A stretch of 13,950 nt of DNA from Oscillospiraceae bacterium (GCA_004556975.1 SFFD01000037.1:1-13950), one strand, 5' to 3'. Counted from the first letter of the stretch, positions 1 through 5,274 are shown. The notes: generated from the letters alone by a model not told the origin. Numbers and translations are program-made.

Positions 1-544
1 CGCTCCCACCTATGAGTGGAAAGAAATTTCCGGCGGCTATGAGTGCACCGCAAAGCGCGTCTGCAAGCACGACGCAAGCCATGTGGAAACCGATAAAGCG
101 ACCGTCACCTATGCGGAAATCACCCCCGCTACCTGCCTTGTGAACGGCGAAGGAAGATACACCGCTAAATTCGGCGCAGCTTGGGCAGAAGCTCAAACTA
201 AAGATGTTGTGCTCACGAAGCTCGACCACAGCCACAACGGCAGATGGATTTATAACCGCGAGCAGCATTGGCAGAAATGCGGCCACTGCGGCGAGCTGAC
301 CAACGTCGGTGCTCATACCTTCACCGAGTGGAAGGATATTCTCCGTGACGGCAAGGTAGTGTCCGAGCACCACTGCACCGTTTGCGGCTTCAGCGAGTGT
401 GCTCAAATCATTCATATAGACGGAACCAAAAAGCCGCAGGCAGGCGTTGAGGTCAACCCCGCCACCGGCGCCGCAGTTCCCGCCGTATTGCCCGCAATCG
501 CCGTGCTCGCCGGCACAGCGGTTCTCCTCGGCAAAAAGAAATAA
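1..544 (+). CDS. C-terminal part of a cysteine-rich surface protein with sortase-like tail (5' end outside window)
   Basis: The reading frame is open from base 2 to the TAA at 542-544, giving 180 visible residues with no start; the GTG at 83 is internal. The first ~75 residues match a repeat style common in large clostridial surface proteins: Tyr-Glu-Trp, a Cys-Thr-Ala-x-Arg-Val-Cys segment, Asp-Ala-Ser-His, then a Tyr-Thr-Ala-x-Phe segment. Next come two CxxC pairs (residues 93/96 and 125/128) spaced by histidines, resembling a zinc ribbon. The C-terminus has NPATG (152-156), then an Ala/Val/Leu-rich membrane segment and a final Lys-Lys-Lys. That layout is a sorting signal resembling LPxTG, so I infer an exported protein held at the envelope. 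The first LPxTG positions are not canonical, so sortase use is not certain. Codon use favours C at third positions more than in the AT-richer lipoprotein and sepF genes. Specific function unknown. Confidence 0.8.
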   Translation, partial: APTYEWKEISGGYECTAKRVCKHDASHVETDKATVTYAEITPATCLVNGEGRYTAKFGAAWAEAQTKDVVLTKLDHSHNGRWIYNREQHWQKCGHCGELTNVGAHTFTEWKDILRDGKVVSEHHCTVCGFSECAQIIHIDGTKKPQAGVEVNPATGAAVPAVLPAIAVLAGTAVLLGKKK

Positions 545-565
545 TCGCCGCAGGCGATAACAAAA

Positions 566-599
566 GTGCCCTGTTCCTATGAACAGGGCACAGCTTTTT
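566..599 (+). terminator. Intrinsic terminator of the surface-protein gene
   Basis: A perfect 11-bp stem (566-576 with 581-591) with a CTAT loop is followed by AGCTTTTTG. It starts 22 bases after the stop codon of the plus-strand gene. Confidence 0.85.
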
Positions 600-624
600 G
601 AAAAACTTCTTTTTTATAAAGATG

Positions 625-656
625 CGAAAAAATCCGGCATAAGCCGGATTTTTTCG
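625..656. terminator. Bidirectional intrinsic terminator
   Basis: A perfect 14-bp stem (625-638 with 643-656) with an ATAA loop has a GC core flanked by A6 on the left and T6 on the right. It therefore reads as a terminator on both strands. It lies between convergent genes and can stop the asparaginase operon coming from the right as well as readthrough from the left. Confidence 0.8.
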
Positions 657-664
657 ACAAACTG

Positions 665-691
665 AAAGCCCCGTTCACCGAACGGGGCTTT
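665..691. terminator. Second bidirectional terminator-like hairpin
   Basis: A perfect 12-bp stem (665-676 with 680-691) with an ACC loop has a GCCCCG core and A/T ends. It lies 20 bases past the stop of the minus-strand nicotinamidase-like gene and is the first stop signal that transcript meets. On the minus strand the tail after the stem is CAGTTTG, so its U-tract is weak; the hairpin at 625-656 backs it up. Confidence 0.7.
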
Positions 692-711
692 TTGTGCGTT
701 AAATTCAATAA

Positions 712-1236
712 TTATCTGTTTATAACCGTGAACTGCATGCCCTCGAGCACGTCAAGCGCTTCTTCATTAAGGCGCCGGTCGTTGCTTGCAACGCATTTTG
801 CGTCAATGATGATTTCCGCTTCCGGCTGGGTGGTCTTTAGCAAAACTGCGTTTGCCATAACGCAGATATTGGTTACAACGCCGCAGATTTCAATTTGGTC
901 ATAGCCCTTAAAAAGTGCCATCTCCGCAAGATCCATACTGCCGAAGGTGTGCTTTCCTATTGTCATGGCGTCTTTGCAGGCTTCACCTGTTTTTCCGTAA
1001 AGCTTCCATCCCTCCGTACCGTTTTGGCAATGCATAACGGGAAGCTTTTTCCCCTCCTGCATATCAAGATACTGCGGGCCATGCGTATCCATGGTGTATA
1101 CTATATCGGCGCCTTCGGCGCGGTATGCCTCCACCTTTGCGGCAATAAATCCGTCAATAAGCTCCGCATCTTTAAATCCAAGACTGCCGTTTACAAAATC
1201 GTTCTGATAATCAACTACTACCAGGAGTTTTTTCAT
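712..1236 (-). CDS. Isochorismatase-family cysteine hydrolase, nicotinamidase-like
   Basis: The 174 residues fit the isochorismatase/nicotinamidase fold at full length. The expected catalytic triad is visible: Asp9 (VVVDYQNDF), Lys95 (GKHTFGS) and Cys125 (GVVTNICVMA). Asp50 and His52 (Asp-Thr-His) and His69 sit where nicotinamidases bind a metal ion, and His-Cys-Gln-Asn-Gly-Thr-Glu-Gly is the usual motif after the metal site. By family it would hydrolyse nicotinamide to nicotinate and ammonia in NAD salvage, but related enzymes use other amides, so the substrate is inferred. The ATG start is preceded by AAGGAGAAC. It is the last gene of a three-gene operon, 12 bases after the alpha/beta hydrolase; its binding site overlaps the end of that gene. 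An asparaginase as first gene supports an amide-hydrolysis theme. Confidence 0.88.
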   Translation of the reverse strand: MKKLLVVVDYQNDFVNGSLGFKDAELIDGFIAAKVEAYRAEGADIVYTMDTHGPQYLDMQEGKKLPVMHCQNGTEGWKLYGKTGEACKDAMTIGKHTFGSMDLAEMALFKGYDQIEICGVVTNICVMANAVLLKTTQPEAEIIIDAKCVASNDRRLNEEALDVLEGMQFTVINR

Positions 1237-1248
1237 AAATGTTCTCCT

Positions 1249-1929
1249 TCATTTATTAAGAAATTTTTCAACTGCAAAAATGTAGTCTTTTGTATTGTTT
1301 TTGACAATAAAATGGTCGCCTAACACAAACACTATTTCGCTGTTCGGAATTGACTTTTTAATATACTTGCTTTCGGATTCCTTTATCAGGTCCTCCGTTC
1401 CCACAAGTACAAGCGTCGGCGCGGTTATCTGCTCAAGTTCTTCTTTCGTTATATGAGGCTCATAGAGCATAATGTAATAAAGCACCTTTTTATATGAAAA
1501 CTTTTCTGAAAATATCGCTCCGACGGAATATAAAAAATATCTGAAAAGCATTGCCAAATGAACAATAGTCTTTATTCCGGAAGGCCTTGTATTTGCACCG
1601 TTGGCAATAAGCTTGATTACTTTTTCCGGATACTTTGAAGCAAATATAAGTGCAACGTTTCCCCCGTCGCTGAAACCGAGAATATTTGCTTTTTCGATAT
1701 TGTGCTCATCCATAAAATCATTAAGGTCTTCGGCGAACTGATACAGCGAAAAAGGCTCGTCCCCAAGGGGCGATTTGCCGTGACCGCGGGTATCAATGGC
1801 GATTACGTGGTACTGTTTGGCAAAGTGCTTTGCCACATTGTCGAATATCGTATGATCCTCGCCGTTTCCGTGAAGGAGTATCAAAGGCTCTCCGCTGCCC
1901 ATTTCTTCATAAAAAAGTTCTATATCCAT
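1249..1929 (-). CDS. Alpha/beta hydrolase
   Basis: This 226-residue cytoplasmic protein has a complete alpha/beta hydrolase layout: an oxyanion-hole loop HGNGE (20-24), nucleophile elbow Gly-Phe-Ser-Asp-Gly-Gly with Ser87, acid candidate Asp180 (GTEDLI) and His206 (GDHFIV). A hydrophobic, aromatic-rich lid lies at about residues 118-158. The strand with DTRGHGKS (46-53) is typical of small esterase/lyase-type members. The substrate cannot be read from sequence. It starts two bases after the asparaginase stop codon with a modest GGGGA site, so it is probably translated by coupling. Nothing looks truncated. Confidence 0.88.
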   Translation of the reverse strand: MDIELFYEEMGSGEPLILLHGNGEDHTIFDNVAKHFAKQYHVIAIDTRGHGKSPLGDEPFSLYQFAEDLNDFMDEHNIEKANILGFSDGGNVALIFASKYPEKVIKLIANGANTRPSGIKTIVHLAMLFRYFLYSVGAIFSEKFSYKKVLYYIMLYEPHITKEELEQITAPTLVLVGTEDLIKESESKYIKKSIPNSEIVFVLGDHFIVKNNTKDYIFAVEKFLNK

Positions 1930-1931
1930 TA

Positions 1932-2897
1932 TTATTCCCCATTACTCATCAAGCTCGCCGCAAAGATTAACTTCCATAAGCTCTCAGCGGCCTCCGTCGT
2001 CATGTTTTTTCCGCTGACCGCGCCCGCTCTTTTAAGGCACGAGCTTGCCGCATAAGTACCAAGGCTTACCGTTCCCGTAGGGCATTGTGAGCAGACTACA
2101 ACTATGGTTCCGTTTTCATAAGCTTTTTGAATTATATTCGTAAGCGCGGAGCAATAATTTGGAACATTGCCTGCTCCGAAAGTTTCAAGCACCACTCCGC
2201 GAAGCTTTTCTGTAATTATTTGCTCAAACAGTTCAATCTGAATTCCGGGAAAAATTTTGAGCACGCCAACGGGTTCTTCATTAAGCTCTTTGAGCACGCA
2301 TGGCTTGTCGCTTTTTTTCATGAGCACGGAGTCACGGTACTTAATATCAATTCCAGCTTCCGCAAGGTGCGGATAGTTCGGCGAATCAAAAGCAATAAAG
2401 CTGTCGGCAGACATTTTAATCGCACGGTTGCCGCGAATAAGCTTTCCGGCAAAATAAAGACAAACCTCAAATACTTTTCCGGAAGCGGCAATCATCATGG
2501 AGGCAATAAGGTTATCTTTTGCATCGCTTCTGATTTCACCAAGCGGAATCTGTGAACCGGTCAGTATTACCGGCTTTGACAGATTCTGAAGAATAAACGA
2601 AAGTGCAGACGCGGTATATGCCATAGTATCCGTTCCGTGCAGAACCACAAATCCGTCGTATTCATCCATATGCTCATATATGGTACTGCCTATTTTGTTC
2701 CATTCACTCACCGTTACATCCGAAGAGTCAAGAAGCGGAGAGAATTCTATTACATCATACTTAGGAAGCTCAGAAGATGAAAAATCGCTTATACGCGCCA
2801 TTATATTTGCAAACGGTTCTTTTCCCGGTTTATACCCGTTTTCCGAGCGTTCCATGCCGATGGTTCCGCCGGTATAAATAATACAGATACGCTTCAC
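1932..2897 (-). CDS. ansA: Type I (cytosolic) L-asparaginase
   Basis: The 321 residues fit a type I asparaginase, which hydrolyses L-asparagine to aspartate and ammonia. Both signature regions are intact: YTGGTIG near the N-terminus (nucleophile Thr12) and HGTDTMAYTAS (Thr89, Asp90), with Asp-Ser-Ser at 57-59 and a candidate catalytic Lys161 in GNRAIK. There is no signal peptide, consistent with a cytosolic enzyme. The start is GTG (2895-2897), chosen because GGAGG lies five bases upstream; an overlapping ATG two bases further up is followed at once by TGA. It is the first gene of an operon with the alpha/beta hydrolase and nicotinamidase-like gene and has its own promoter at 2935-2963. Confidence 0.93.
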   Translation of the reverse strand: MKRICIIYTGGTIGMERSENGYKPGKEPFANIMARISDFSSSELPKYDVIEFSPLLDSSDVTVSEWNKIGSTIYEHMDEYDGFVVLHGTDTMAYTASALSFILQNLSKPVILTGSQIPLGEIRSDAKDNLIASMMIAASGKVFEVCLYFAGKLIRGNRAIKMSADSFIAFDSPNYPHLAEAGIDIKYRDSVLMKKSDKPCVLKELNEEPVGVLKIFPGIQIELFEQIITEKLRGVVLETFGAGNVPNYCSALTNIIQKAYENGTIVVVCSQCPTGTVSLGTYAASSCLKRAGAVSGKNMTTEAAESLWKLIFAASLMSNGE

Positions 2898-2934
2898 ATT
2901 ATCCTCCGCGCAACAAATATTTTAAGCACACTAT

Positions 2935-2963
2935 ATAATATCACATATTTTTGCTTTGGTAAA
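2935..2963 (-). promoter_or_regulatory. Sigma-A type promoter of the asparaginase operon
   Basis: Reading the minus strand, TTTACC (2958-2963) and TATTAT (2935-2940) are separated by exactly 17 bases. Transcription would start near 2928, leaving a leader of about 30 bases that ends in the GGAGG site of the GTG start. Confidence 0.65.
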
Positions 2964-3023
2964 CCTATTTGAGGGCATAAATTTATTTATGTGGGGAGAA
3001 ATTTTGGGGATGAGGGCGAAAAC

Positions 3024-3057
3024 ACAAAACGCACCCGCAAAAACGGGTGCGTTTTGT
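3024..3057 (-). terminator. Intrinsic terminator of the lipoprotein operon
   Basis: A perfect 14-bp stem (3024-3037 with 3044-3057) with a six-base loop lies 7 bases beyond the lipoprotein stop codon. On the minus strand the stem ends in a T-rich stretch (TTTTGTGTTTTC). It also insulates the asparaginase promoter from upstream transcription. Confidence 0.85.
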
Positions 3058-3064
3058 ATTTATA

Positions 3065-3658
3065 TTATTTTCCGTTATAATAAGTAATAGTGCCTTCTAA
3101 TATTGCTGTAACATATCTGTCGGTTATAAAAGGAGCGCCCCAAAATCCTCTATAAGTTTCCTCTGGAAGATCCTTTCGTAGCATCCTTTTGCTCTGTTGG
3201 TATACGACCTCCTTGTCAGCATCTGACAAGCTATATTTTCGGCTGGTAAAAGTATTGCGTACCATTCCGCCAAAGCTGTTTTTAGCACCATAATCAAACT
3301 GTATTGTAAAAGAATAATTTTCATCATAGCTGTTTGTTATCGTTGCATCATAAATAATCAATGAACTTGGATCTTTTAATTTTCCTCTCAGTTCGCTTAT
3401 TGCAAGTGAAATATATTGGCATAGTATGGAATTGGCTTCTGCATCGTTCTTTTTATCATTAAAGAATTTTTCATCACATCCGCTGCCATCATAAAGTTCC
3501 TGCCAGGTATCTATAGCCTCGGCAAACCGTGCAGTATTATAATATTCCCATCCTTTGTCTTCCAGCTCTTTTGCCTCTTCTTCGGAAAGCGTTTTTTTGC
3601 ACGCCGTCATTCCAATCAAAAGAACAAAAGCAAGCAACAAACACAATACTTTTTTCAT
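3065..3658 (-). CDS. Predicted lipoprotein with one TPR-like motif, function unknown
   Basis: The start is ATG 3656-3658: AGGAGGG lies six bases upstream, while the longer frame to 3679 would place that binding site inside the coding region. The 197-residue product begins with a lipoprotein signal (Met-Lys-Lys, hydrophobic 4-17, lipobox Met-Thr-Ala-Cys with Cys20), so it should be lipid-anchored outside the membrane. Residues ~27-62 form a TPR-like helix pair (Ala-x-x-Leu...Gly-x-x-Tyr-Tyr...Arg-Phe-x-Glu-Ala-Ile). The rest contains Leu-Lys-Asp-Pro-Ser-Ser (94-99) followed by beta-rich sequence with Gly-Ala-Lys-Asn-Ser-Phe-Gly-Gly (124-131), a pattern I have seen in other unnamed secreted Firmicutes proteins but cannot name. 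It lies 38 bases after a 68-residue gene in the same operon, probably under control of the divergent XRE regulator. Confidence 0.8.
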   Translation of the reverse strand: MKKVLCLLLAFVLLIGMTACKKTLSEEEAKELEDKGWEYYNTARFAEAIDTWQELYDGSGCDEKFFNDKKNDAEANSILCQYISLAISELRGKLKDPSSLIIYDATITNSYDENYSFTIQFDYGAKNSFGGMVRNTFTSRKYSLSDADKEVVYQQSKRMLRKDLPEETYRGFWGAPFITDRYVTAILEGTITYYNGK

Positions 3659-3696
3659 ATTAGCCCTCCTATTTTTCATTCAAAGCAGCTTCTGCA

Positions 3697-3903
3697 TCAT
3701 TCGCTGTACTGCCAACTTCCGTCTATTCTTTCCGCAAGCAGTTTATTAAGCCTGTCATGTCTGTCGGATTCGTAAATTTGAATCTTTTCTTCATGATTTG
3801 GGTGGTTTTTAGAACATATTTCAATAGCCGTTTCCAAATCGCAATTATACGAAGATTCTGCTTTTTCTCCTACAAATATTTTGAGTATAATACGATCCTC
3901 CAT
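3697..3903 (-). CDS. Small acidic protein of unknown function (68 residues)
   Basis: The ATG at 3901-3903 is preceded by GGGGGAGGAATGAGCA, a strong binding site with an eight-base spacer. The product has no signal peptide or membrane segment. Its first third looks like a beta strand (Ile-Ile-Leu-Lys-Ile-Phe-Val), followed by helix-prone sequence with Cys-Asp-Leu-Glu-Thr-Ala-Ile-Glu-Ile-Cys and a Ser-Asp-Arg-His-Asp-Arg stretch. I do not recognise a family. It is the first gene after an operator-bearing promoter and a large leader hairpin, and the lipoprotein follows it, so the two probably act together. Confidence 0.65.
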   Translation of the reverse strand: MEDRIILKIFVGEKAESSYNCDLETAIEICSKNHPNHEEKIQIYESDRHDRLNKLLAERIDGSWQYSE

Positions 3904-3934
3904 TGCTCATTCCTCCCCCTTCCGTCATATCTTT

Positions 3935-4007
3935 CAGGGGACACTTTTGCAATAGCTGAACCAATAAGCCACCTGAGCTATGCTAATAAAATAAAAAGTG
4001 TTCCCTG
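3935..4007 (-). repeat. Nested 73-nt hairpin in the leader of the lipoprotein operon (REP/MITE-like palindrome or structured leader)
   Basis: The outer arms, 14 bases each (3935-3948 and 3994-4007), pair fully apart from one G-T pair: CAGGGGACACTTTT against AAAAGTGTTCCCTG. An inner stem pairs 3949-3957 (GCAATAGCT) with 3976-3983 (AGCTATGC) with one bulged A. The predicted transcription start (about 4010) puts this hairpin at the very 5' end of the mRNA, with the ribosome binding site just beyond it. The GGGGACACTTTT ends resemble palindromic elements that flank REP-associated transposases in other bacteria; that is memory-based inference, and no transposase is in the window. Confidence 0.6.
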
Positions 4008-4016
4008 CTTGCCGCA

Positions 4017-4046
4017 ATTATAACACCGTTCGGTGTTATCTGTCAA
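4017..4046 (-). promoter_or_regulatory. Consensus promoter of the 68-residue protein/lipoprotein operon
   Basis: On the minus strand a perfect TTGACA (4041-4046) is followed after 18 bases by a perfect TATAAT (4017-4022). The spacer is almost wholly occupied by the palindromic operator at 4020-4039, so a bound repressor would block RNA polymerase directly. Confidence 0.82.
4020..4039. promoter_or_regulatory. Palindromic operator, probable XRE binding site
   Basis: The sequence ATAACACCGTTCGGTGTTAT is a perfect inverted repeat with 9-base arms around TT. It sits between the -35 and -10 boxes of the minus-strand promoter and about 60 bases upstream of the divergent XRE gene. Next to it, TGTCAAGACA (4041-4050) is a smaller dyad (4-base arms) overlapping the -35 box. 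Position and symmetry fit a dimeric helix-turn-helix repressor. The assignment to the neighbouring XRE protein is inferred. Confidence 0.7.
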
Positions 4047-4064
4047 GACAATACAACACTTTTT

Positions 4065-4089
4065 TATAAAATGTTTTTAGTAAAGGGGG
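4065..4089 (+). promoter_or_regulatory. Tentative -10 box and ribosome binding site of the XRE gene
   Basis: TATAAA (4065-4070) could be the -10 box, but the sequence 16-18 bases upstream (around 4041-4047) has only a poor -35 match. GGGGG (4085-4089) lies nine bases before the ATG at 4099. If correct, the regulator's promoter overlaps the operator region and could be self-regulated. Confidence 0.35.
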
Positions 4090-4098
4090 CACAATATT

Positions 4099-4326
4099 AT
4101 GTATCAAAGAATCAGGGATTTAAGGGAAGACGCAGACAAAACTCAGGCGGAAGTTGCCGCCGACATTGGTCTTTATACTACAACTTATCAGCGTTATGAG
4201 CGCGGAGAGCGTGAAATTCCCTTAGATATTGCCGTTTGCCTTGCTAAATATTACAATATATCTTTGGATTATATTTCTGGAATTATAGATTCTCCTCGCC
4301 CTCTGCTTCCGAAAGCAAAATTATAA
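4099..4326 (+). CDS. XRE-family helix-turn-helix regulator (75 residues)
   Basis: The protein is little more than one Cro/C1-type DNA-binding domain (residues ~3-63). The helix-turn-helix is clear: Lys-Thr-Gln-Ala-Glu-Val-Ala, then Thr-Thr-Tyr-Gln-Arg-Tyr-Glu-Arg-Gly-Glu-Arg, then Pro-Leu-Asp-Ile-Ala-Val-Cys-Leu-Ala-Lys-Tyr-Tyr-Asn-Ile-Ser-Leu-Asp-Tyr-Ile. There is no sensor or enzymatic domain, only a short Pro-Arg-Pro-Leu-Leu-Pro-Lys tail. It is divergent from the lipoprotein operon, whose promoter carries a perfect palindrome, so it probably represses that operon. Its stop codon overlaps by six bases the stop of a small convergent gene (4321-4434). Confidence 0.9.
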   Translation: MYQRIRDLREDADKTQAEVAADIGLYTTTYQRYERGEREIPLDIAVCLAKYYNISLDYISGIIDSPRPLLPKAKL

Positions 4327-4434
4327 TAACCTCTCCTCGCCCCACCAGTCCGGAACAAGCTCTTTCAGGCGGACGGTGGTTTTCTTTTCGCAGTCGGTCA
4401 GAATTTCGATTTCACCGCTGACCTTTATATCCAT
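4321..4434 (-). CDS. Small coupled protein (37 residues), unknown function
   Basis: A short frame starts at ATG 4432-4434, two bases after the phosphatase stop codon. The GGAGGG that ends the phosphatase gene lies six bases upstream, an ideal spacing; another ATG at 4438-4440 sits directly against that site and is less likely. The product is acidic and compact: Met-Asp-Ile-Lys-Val-Ser-Gly-Glu-Ile-Glu-Ile-Leu opens as an amphipathic strand, a single Cys is at residue 15, and Pro-Asp-Trp-Trp-Gly lies near the end. It has no signal peptide or membrane segment. I do not recognise it. The placement and codon choice support a real gene coupled to the phosphatase. Confidence 0.6.
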   Translation of the reverse strand: MDIKVSGEIEILTDCEKKTTVRLKELVPDWWGEERLL

Positions 4435-4436
4435 GC

Positions 4437-4892
4437 TCATCCCTCCGTAAGCTCTTTGAGCAGCCCACGGCAGCCTTCCGAAACATCTCGCCATGTGGCT
4501 TCAAAGTCGCCGGTGTACCACGGATCCGCCACATCTCCGGGGCGGCTTGTGTAGTCCAGCAGAAGATATATTTTGCCGTCGGGGTCGCCGCCGCAAATGC
4601 GGCGCATATCCCGCAGGTTGCCGCCGTCCATTCCGATAAGCAAATCGTATTCGTCATAGTCGCCTTTCGTCATTTGGCGGGCGGCGTGCCCCTCGCAGGA
4701 TATTTTGTGCTCCGCAAGCTTGCGCTTCGCCTGCGGATACACCGGGTTCCCGATTTCCTCCCTGCTCGTGGCGGCGGAGTCAATGCGAAGCTCCGAACTC
4801 AAGCCCGCATCTTCCGCAAGCTTTTTCATAACAAATTCCGCCATGGGGCTGCGGCAAATGTTGCCGTAGCAAACAAAGAGTATCTTTTTCAT
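4437..4892 (-). CDS. Low-molecular-weight protein-tyrosine phosphatase
   Basis: The start ATG 4890-4892 is preferred over a GTG nine bases upstream because GGAG lies eight bases before it; the product is 151 residues, the usual family length. The P-loop CX5RS is intact at the N-terminus: Cys8 (nucleophile), Tyr9-Gly-Asn-Ile-Cys13, Arg14, Ser15. The general acid Asp123 lies in Asp-Pro-Trp-Tyr-Thr-Gly. These residues indicate an active cytosolic phosphatase that cleaves phosphotyrosine via a cysteinyl-phosphate intermediate. Members also act as arsenate reductases or on capsule tyrosine kinases, but no kinase, ars gene or capsule gene is nearby, so the target is unknown. A plausible promoter is at 4922-4950, and a 37-residue gene follows. 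Confidence 0.93.
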   Translation of the reverse strand: MKKILFVCYGNICRSPMAEFVMKKLAEDAGLSSELRIDSAATSREEIGNPVYPQAKRKLAEHKISCEGHAARQMTKGDYDEYDLLIGMDGGNLRDMRRICGGDPDGKIYLLLDYTSRPGDVADPWYTGDFEATWRDVSEGCRGLLKELTEG

Positions 4893-4921
4893 TCCGTACA
4901 CTCCAAAATCAGTTTTTCTTT

Positions 4922-4950
4922 AGTATAGCAGCAATTTTCCTTTTAGTCGA
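4922..4950 (-). promoter_or_regulatory. Probable promoter of the phosphatase gene
   Basis: On the minus strand TCGACT (4945-4950; four of six match TTGACA) lies 17 bases from TATACT (4922-4927). It is placed between the tRNA terminator and the phosphatase start, with a leader of about 20 bases. Confidence 0.55.
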
Positions 4951-4968
4951 GCCGTTTGCACACAAAGA

Positions 4969-4999
4969 AAAATCCCGAATGCACAGCATTCGGGATTTT
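4969..4999 (-). terminator. Intrinsic terminator of the tRNA operon
   Basis: A perfect 14-bp stem (4969-4982 with 4986-4999) with a three-base loop begins two bases after the tRNA-Cys CCA end. On the minus strand the stem is followed by TTTTTCTTTG. Confidence 0.88.
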
Positions 5000-5000
5000 C

Positions 5001-5075
5001 TGGAGGCGACAACCAGATTCGGACTGGTGAATCGAGGTTTTGCAGACCTCTGCCTTACCTCTTGGCTATGTCGCC
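5001..5075 (-). tRNA. tRNA-Cys (anticodon GCA)
   Basis: The 75-base cloverleaf has a 7-bp acceptor stem (GGCGACA with TGTCGCC), an anticodon stem GAGGT/ACCTC and loop CTGCAAA, giving GCA. The discriminator base is T, as expected for cysteine, and CCA is encoded. It is the last tRNA of the operon, immediately before the terminator. Confidence 0.96.
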
Positions 5076-5083
5076 ATATACTA

Positions 5084-5117
5084 TTTACGCCCCAAACATA
5101 TGTATTTGGGGCGTAAA
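5084..5117 (-). other. Hairpin in the spacer between tRNA-Gly and tRNA-Cys
   Basis: A perfect 13-bp stem (5084-5096 with 5105-5117) encloses CATATGTA. It fills most of the 44-base spacer, while the Phe-Gly spacer is only three bases. On the minus strand no T-run follows the stem, so it is a poor terminator. It may guide tRNA processing or attenuate the distal tRNA-Cys. Confidence 0.6.
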
Positions 5118-5119
5118 TC

Positions 5120-5195
5120 TGGAGCGGGTTACGAGGCTTGAACTCGCTACCTCGACCTTGGCAAGGTCGCGCTCTGCCAGATGAGCTAAACCCGC
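5120..5195 (-). tRNA. tRNA-Gly (anticodon GCC)
   Basis: The 76-base cloverleaf has acceptor stem GCGGGTT/AACCCGC, anticodon stem CGACC/GGTCG and loop TTGCCAA, giving GCC. The T-loop contains GTTCAAG, the discriminator base is T and CCA is encoded. It lies three bases after tRNA-Phe. Confidence 0.97.
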
Positions 5196-5198
5196 AAG

Positions 5199-5274
5199 TG
5201 GTGCCTTCGGTCGGAATCGAACCAACGACACGGGGATTTTCAGTCCCCTGCTCTACCAACTGAGCTACAAAGGC
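5199..5274 (-). tRNA. tRNA-Phe (anticodon GAA)
   Basis: The 76-base cloverleaf has acceptor stem GCCTTTG/CGAAGGC (one T-G pair), anticodon stem GGGGA/TCCCC and loop CTGAAAA, giving GAA. The discriminator base is A and CCA is encoded. It is the first tRNA after the promoter. Confidence 0.97.

Noticed and set aside
83..544. A 153-residue protein starting at the GTG at 83
   Set aside because: The frame is open to the left edge and family-like repeat sequence continues upstream of the GTG; it is the end of a larger gene.
2976..2991. Small inverted repeat CATAAA/TTTATG upstream of the asparaginase promoter
   Set aside because: The arms are six A/T-rich bases and such a match is expected by chance; not strong enough to call an operator.
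3949..3983. tRNA-like bases (TAGCTCAGGTGG and GGTTCA on the minus strand) in the leader hairpin
   Set aside because: There is no acceptor stem, anticodon arm or tRNA length; the resemblance to a D-arm is probably chance.
4909..5259. A 116-codon minus-strand open frame
   Set aside because: It runs straight through three complete tRNA genes and the phosphatase promoter, so it is not coding.
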